A stretch of DNA of 64,000 bases, taken from NCBI GenBank assembly GCA_024364735.1, contig JAGFNQ010000727.1, forward strand, positions 245,757-309,756, read 5' to 3'. The translations under genes and the position numbers were made by a program. This document shows positions 59,390 to 64,000 of the stretch, in pieces; within the stretch, counting starts at the first letter, position 1; every line of letters begins with the position of its first letter. The notes beneath the pieces were generated by a model. The model did no database searches. It saw nothing but the letters and a program-made list of their open reading frames with translations, and was not told the origin of the DNA. This stretch comes from Boesenbergia rotunda (lineage: Eukaryota > Streptophyta > Magnoliopsida > Zingiberales > Zingiberaceae).

Positions 59390-60267
59390 TCCGAGCGAAG
59401 GTTTTTAATTCATTCAATAAGAATCGGTATATTTGTTGCTTTTCATTTGCGCACTTAAATCTTGTAATATGCAAGTTCTTGTGATTATTAGTGATTGCCC
59501 AAAGTAAACGATCAAAGATCGTGGGCCTTGCAGTAGGAGCCGGTCAAGACTCCGAAGCAAGTAAAAATAAGCTGTGTTAGCGAGTATTGTGTTTTGTCTT
59601 CCGCTGTCACTTTCTCTCTCTAACTCCTATGCTTACTTCCGCTGTGTACTTGATTGAGTTTCCAAATTCGAAGATTTTTTAAGTGAAATTCACCCCCTCT
59701 ATCGCTTTATCTTGATCCTACAATTGGTATCAGAGCGGGTTTGCTCAAATTCGGTGAATCCACCATTTGAGCCGTTTTTTTCCTTCAAATTTTTCACTCT
59801 TTCGTTCAACTAAAAAATATTTGTGCAGGGTCATTCAAAGCTCATTGTTCTTATTTAGTAGTCGGTAAGAGGTTGTATTAAAACTTTCCGCCTACCAATT
59901 TGATGCCCATCATGATGCCGACCACAAGTCCTATTGCAAAGCTGCCGAACCCGATCCCAGTTCCGCCGAAGATGCCTATGTTTTCGAAGTGGATCACCGA
60001 CTCGATCTTGTGGCTTTGTTTCAGTTCCTCAACCTTTCGTTTGATTTTTGGAATATGTTCTTCCATACGATGACGATCGCCGATATGCATTTCATTGATT
60101 CTATCAGACACGGAAAGAACGTGCTTTTCAAGGTCGTTAGTCTTGCACTCAAACAAGGCAACAACGTTGTTCCTAAGGTCAGTAACATGGCCAATAAGAT
60201 AAGCGATGCGGTCCGAGTTGGCGGAGATGAGCGTGGGCCTTGCAGTAGGAGCCGGTCAAGACCCGAT

Positions 60268-61896
60268 TGTTGTTTTGGTGTTGACACCGATTTAAGTTTG
60301 GTTGAGTAAATTCGTACAAAGTCCTGGTCGGGGACTGGACACGAAGTGAAGGAAATCCTAGTGAGTGCATCTAGGTGAACGAAATCCTGGTGAGTGAAGC
60401 CGGGTCTCGGTGAGTGAAGCTGGGTGACGGAAATCCCTGTGAATGAAGCCGAGTCCCGGTAAGTGAAGCCGGGTGACGGAAATCCCGGTAAGTGAAGCCG
60501 GGTGACGGAAATCTCGGTGAGTGAAGCCGAGTCCTGGTGAATGAAGTCGAGTGACGAAAATCCCGGTGAGTGAAGCCGGGTCCTAGCGAGTGAAGCTAGG
60601 TGAAGGAAATCTCGATGAGTGATGCCGGGTCCTAGCGAGTGAAGCTAGGTGAAGGAAATCCCGGTGAGTGAATCCGGCTCCTATCGAGTGAAGCTAGGTG
60701 ACGGAAACCCCGGTGAGTGAAGCTGGGTCCTAGTGAGTGAAGGTATGTTGAACAAAGTCCTGGTGAGTGAAGTTAGGCATAAATTCTTGGTCCGGGGGAT
60801 TGAGCATGAGTCAGCCAAGTGGTTGGATCGGTCTGGAATCCGATCAGAAGTTGGCATGAGCTCCCTTGGTGATAGATCGGTCTGGTGACCGATCCAGGGA
60901 GTCTGATCGTTCTGGTGAACGATCAGGGAGAGAACAAAAGATTCTGTGTGGTTTCTATGTGGGTTTTGATCGGTCTAGTGAACGATCAGAAAGGGATCAG
61001 AGATTTTGGAGAAAAACCCTGATCGGTCAAAGAGACCGATTCAGGGTCCTCCTGGACCGATCAGGAGGGTTCCTAACCGGTCCAGAGGTGACCTGATCGG
61101 TCCCTTGGACCGATCAGGGCATAACCTGATCGGTCATAGGACCGATCAGGTGCCTTTAGTTGGTGGGTTGTGGCTTGAAGTCCCAGTAAGCTGGTGAATC
61201 GGTCTGGTGACTGATCCACGATCTCTGACCGGTCAAGGTGATCGATCAGAGCTTCCCTGGATCGATCAGGCAGGAGCCTGATCGATCAAGATCTTCACTG
61301 ATCGGTCAGGGTGACCGATCAGTGACTGAACTTTAATTTGAAAACGTTGTCAGACTTCTGATAAAGCTCTGAATCGCTTCTGATTTTTCTGTTACACTAC
61401 TGATTTAGTTTTGATTTGCTGTGCTAAGCTTCTGTTGAGTGTGCAGGTGAGACAAGGATGACTCAAACCAAGAAGGAGGGTCAATTGGCGACTTTATCTT
61501 TGGTCAGCTTTGTTCATTTTCCCTTCGCAGGTTTCAACGGCTTCTGGCGCGGCTGGCGACTGACCAAGTCTCAGCTAAAGAGGTCTTTAGTGGACTGAGC
61601 GCTCTGTGAAGGTCAGTGGGTCAGGCTGTGATTCAGTGGGTGCTGACGAAGCTGGGCGATGAGCAGGAGGAAGTTTAAGAGGGAGAGGCTGGCGATGCGT
61701 ACACAACAAGAAGAACAAGAAAGAAACAGAAAAACAAGCGAAGGGTTTTTGCGAGGTTTTTGCTGTGTGATTGTTGTGATGTCTGAGTATTGCTTCTTCC
61801 TCCTTGAAGCTTCCTACTGCATCTCTTGTGTGTAAGCTTTCCTTTGTCTCTGTGCGTTGTTTGATATCATTCCGAGACTATCTGTGGAGAGGTTTC
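60268..61896 (+). mobile_element. Partial LTR interrupted by a second LTR element
   Basis: Starts TGTTGTTTTGGTGTTGACACC directly after the array. 60340-60775 is a degenerate minisatellite with GGTGAGTGAAGCCGGGT and GGAAATCCC words. 60830-61330 holds many GATCGGTC/GACCGATC words, including perfect hairpins at 61092-61118 and 61125-61150. The 3' end is missing because the element at 61897 interrupts it. Confidence 0.6.
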
Positions 61897-63161
61897 TGTT
61901 GGTGCAGATAGCACCTAAGTCAAACCTGCGTTTTGATAATGGCAAAGGGTTCACAGGTTAAGATGTTATTGTGGTCTAACTTGTTCACTGAGTGTGCAAG
62001 AAGAAGTCCTAGGTACACTAGGCAAGAAGTCCTGGCAAAGGGCTGGGCAAAGAAGTCCTGGTCAAGGACTGGGCAAGAAGACCTGACCGGAAGTCGGGCA
62101 AAGAAGTTCTGGTCGAGGGCTGGGCAAGAAGTCCTGGCAAGGGGCTGAGCACCGAAGACCTGACTGGATGTTGGGCAAGAAGACCTGACCGGATGTTGGG
62201 CACGAAGACCTGGTCAGGTGGATTGGGCAAAAGTCCAACCGGAGGAGCCGGGTGGCAAAAGGTAAACTCTCCTGAGAGGAGTAGGTGAGGACGCATTCCC
62301 CGTCGAGGGAACAGTAGGCGTCGGTTCGACCTAGGGTTCAATTTAGGAGACCCGAAGTCAGAACCAAGACAGCTACGACTGTAACTAATGTTCATTATGT
62401 TTTGGGACTAACCTGAGTTGCAGGGTCGAAGGACTGGTCGTCTGCAAGTGAGGGACTTCACTGGGCCTAGGCGCCCGAATGGAGATAGGCGCCCGAATGG
62501 GCTCAGGCGCCCGCATGGATACGGGCGCCCAAGAGTGAAGGCAAAACCCAAAACATAGCTGCGAAGCCTCTGGACCAAGCCAGATCAGGCGCCCGTGAGG
62601 TCACGGGCACCCCCATCAGCTCAGGCGCCCAAGTGGGGGTGGATAAGCGCTGACCGAGCCCGCGGATAAGGATTCACGCAGGGAAGGTCACGTGTCAGGC
62701 GCCCCCAACGTCACAGGCGCCCGTATGAGCACTATAAAAGGGGGCTCACCCCTAAGGCTTCAACATCCATTCTTTCCAACACTCCAAACACTTTCGCTCA
62801 CAGCTGCGCTTCGACAAAATTCCATTTCGAGATTTTAGCGCCGCCGCCGACCCTCTGCTCCGGAATTCGATCCATCTCGGGCGTCGGTAAAGTTTCAATT
62901 TACGAAAGTGTTGTGATTTAGTTTTCAAATTCTATATCTGTACTATCAATCTATAAATTTTTTTTCAAATATAGAATTGCCCAAAGTAAATGGTCAAGGA
63001 CCATAGGCCTTGGAGTAGGAGCCATCCGCGACTCCGAACCAAGTAAAAAATCGACTTGTGTTCTTGTGCACTTTATCTTTTTTCCGCTGCATATATTCTT
63101 TAACTATCCGAAAATTTGTTAACGATATTCACCCCCCTCTATCGTTTTCTTCGATCCAACA
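61897..63161 (+). mobile_element. 5' LTR of a Copia retrotransposon (1265 bp)
   Basis: TGTTGG...CCAACA inverted ends. A region with GAAGTCCTGG/GACCTGACCGG repeats (62015-62230) and a GGCGCC(C)-rich cluster (62465-62730) precede a TATAAAAG box at 62733-62740. The 3' part (from about 62975) matches the first half of the tandem-array unit. Confidence 0.88.
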
Positions 63162-63163
63162 AG

Positions 63164-63175
63164 TGGTATCAGAGC
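63164..63175 (+). other. tRNA-Met primer-binding site
   Basis: TGGTATCAGAGC, two bases after the LTR end; typical of plant Copia elements. Confidence 0.92.
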
Positions 63176-63385
63176 GGGTGGCTCAAATTTGGTGCAACCA
63201 CCAATTTGAGAGTATTTTCAGATTTTACGAAATTATTTTTCTTTTTCGAATTTTATTCTCGTTAATCGAGGTTGGTGCAACACCACTCGATCATTTTTTT
63301 CCAATTTATTTTCTTCCGCACTACTAATCCAAGACCAAGTCTTGGGACAAAGTTTCCTTGTTTTTGTTTTATTTCAAAAATTATC

Positions 63386-63865
63386 ATGGCCATGCAAGAG
63401 GATTTCAGCACAGCCAGACCACCACTCTTCAGTGGAGAAGACTTCTCCTACTGGAAGAGTCGGATGGAAGTCCACCTGAAAACTCAGGTGGATATGTGGA
63501 TTATTATCCAATCTGGCCTTGAAATCCCCAAGAACGCTGAAGGAGTGGCACAACACTACTCAGAATGGGATGCCTCGCTGAAGAAAAAGATCGAGGCTGA
63601 TGCAAAGGTAACCCAGACACTGCAATGCGGATTAACCAAGGAAAAACTGAACCGGGTGGGACCCTTCAACAGTGCTAAAGAACTCTGGAGCAAACTAATT
63701 GAACTGCACGAAGGCACCTCCGACACCAGAATCAGCAAAAGGGATCTGTTGCTGAACAGACTCTACACCATAAAAATGAATGAAGGTGAATCAGCAGCAC
63801 AACTCCACACCAGAATCCAAGAGCTGATGAACGACCTGCTGATGATGCCCAATACTATGCTCTAA
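63386..63865 (+). pseudogene. Copia gag, N-terminal part, frame ends early
   Basis: The start MAMQEDFSTARPPLFSGEDF was preferred over the upstream in-frame ATG at 63272 because gag homology begins here, after an untranslated leader. The sequence YWKSRMEVHLKTQ, LWSKLIELHEG, RRDLL-like KRDLLLNRLY and MNEGESAAQLHTRIQELMNDL is typical of the Copia gag N-domain. The frame stops at 63865 (NTML, then stop), well short of a full gag with zinc knuckle, and 63866-64000 has more stops in all plus frames I checked. Gag is therefore truncated by mutation or rearrangement, and the rest lies beyond the window. Confidence 0.8.
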
Positions 63866-64000
63866 AGCAATGTGTCACGATGAGCACTCAAATTTAGAAA
63901 TTTATAAATGCTGAAAACCCTTTGGCTAACAAAGATAAAAATGTAGTAGAGGGGCCTCAGGTCGTATTTTTCCAAGGACTAGTTGAATGGATGCTTAATT
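63866..64000 (+). other. Window end, unassigned
   Basis: No continuation of gag is recognised; possibly a rearranged or unrelated insertion. Confidence 0.3.

Larger units (their letters stand above)
53768..60236. repeat. Tandem array of ~948-bp retrotransposon-leader units (about 6.8 copies)
   Basis: The primer-binding-site landmark TGGTATCAGAGC, or a point-mutated form, recurs at 54031, 54978, 55926, 56874, 57822, 58773 and 59724, spacings of 947-951 bp. Each unit reads, plus strand: GATTGCCCAAAGTAAACGATC, CTTGCAGTAGGAGCCGGTCAAG, CTTCCGCTGCCACTTTC, a CACCCCCTCTATCGCTC LTR end, the primer-binding site, a leader, then an antisense ORF. The first half matches the 3' end of the LTR at 61897-63161. 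The last unit is cut at GAGATGAGCG and fused to a 26-bp later piece of the unit (60237-60262). Confidence 0.93.

Noticed and set aside
60340..60775. CRISPR-like regular repeats
   Set aside because: Irregular spacing, no unique spacers, plant genome; it is a minisatellite in an LTR.
60866..61197. Arg/Ser/Asp-rich ORFs
   Set aside because: Produced by GATCGGTC repeats (codons for DRS) in the LTR, not a protein gene.

Overview
The window is nuclear DNA of a flowering plant. Its genes have GT-AG introns, AT-rich introns and spacers, plant-specific families (group C MAP kinase, class III peroxidase, tau-class GST) and abundant plant-type Copia LTR elements, an Au SINE and a second tRNA-derived SINE. 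A monocot seems plausible, but the sequence alone does not prove it.

Bases 1-38300 are the gene-rich half. In order: an old LTR and a young SINE (473-2025); a group C MAP kinase (+) whose activation-loop TEY is replaced by DGY; an AP-1 clathrin adaptor medium subunit (-, 11 exons, 428 aa); MCM4, the replicative helicase subunit (+, 18 exons, 845 aa), divergent from AP-1 mu across a 624-bp spacer with three E2F-type sites; a class III peroxidase (+); and a 16.5-kb gene (-, 15 exons, 1288 aa) for an AT-hook plus WD40 protein resembling TFIIIC subunit GTF3C2. That protein contains a recent threefold 85-residue repeat. All five reading frames were rebuilt exon by exon and stay open, with phases that agree.

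Bases 38300-49000 hold an inverted duplication carrying two head-to-head tau GST genes (94% identical proteins by my count). Transposons decorate the two arms differently: a foldback MITE in the left arm; a Mutator-like element nested in another repeat, and a solo LTR with a 5-bp target duplication, in the right arm. The arms therefore act as each other's empty-site controls.

Bases 49000-64000 are retrotransposon territory without host genes: a gag-only Copia derivative (-) at 49423-53367; a tandem array of nearly seven units of about 948 bp (53768-60236), each made of a Copia LTR 3' end, a primer-binding site, the leader and an antisense ORF; an LTR (60268-61896) split by a second Copia element whose 5' LTR, primer-binding site and gag start run to the window end.

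The most unusual observations are the DGY MAP kinase, the retrotransposon-leader tandem array with its antisense coiled-coil/glycine-zipper ORF, the family-specific palindrome arrays just upstream of the TATA box in several unrelated LTRs, and the triplicated AT-hook module.
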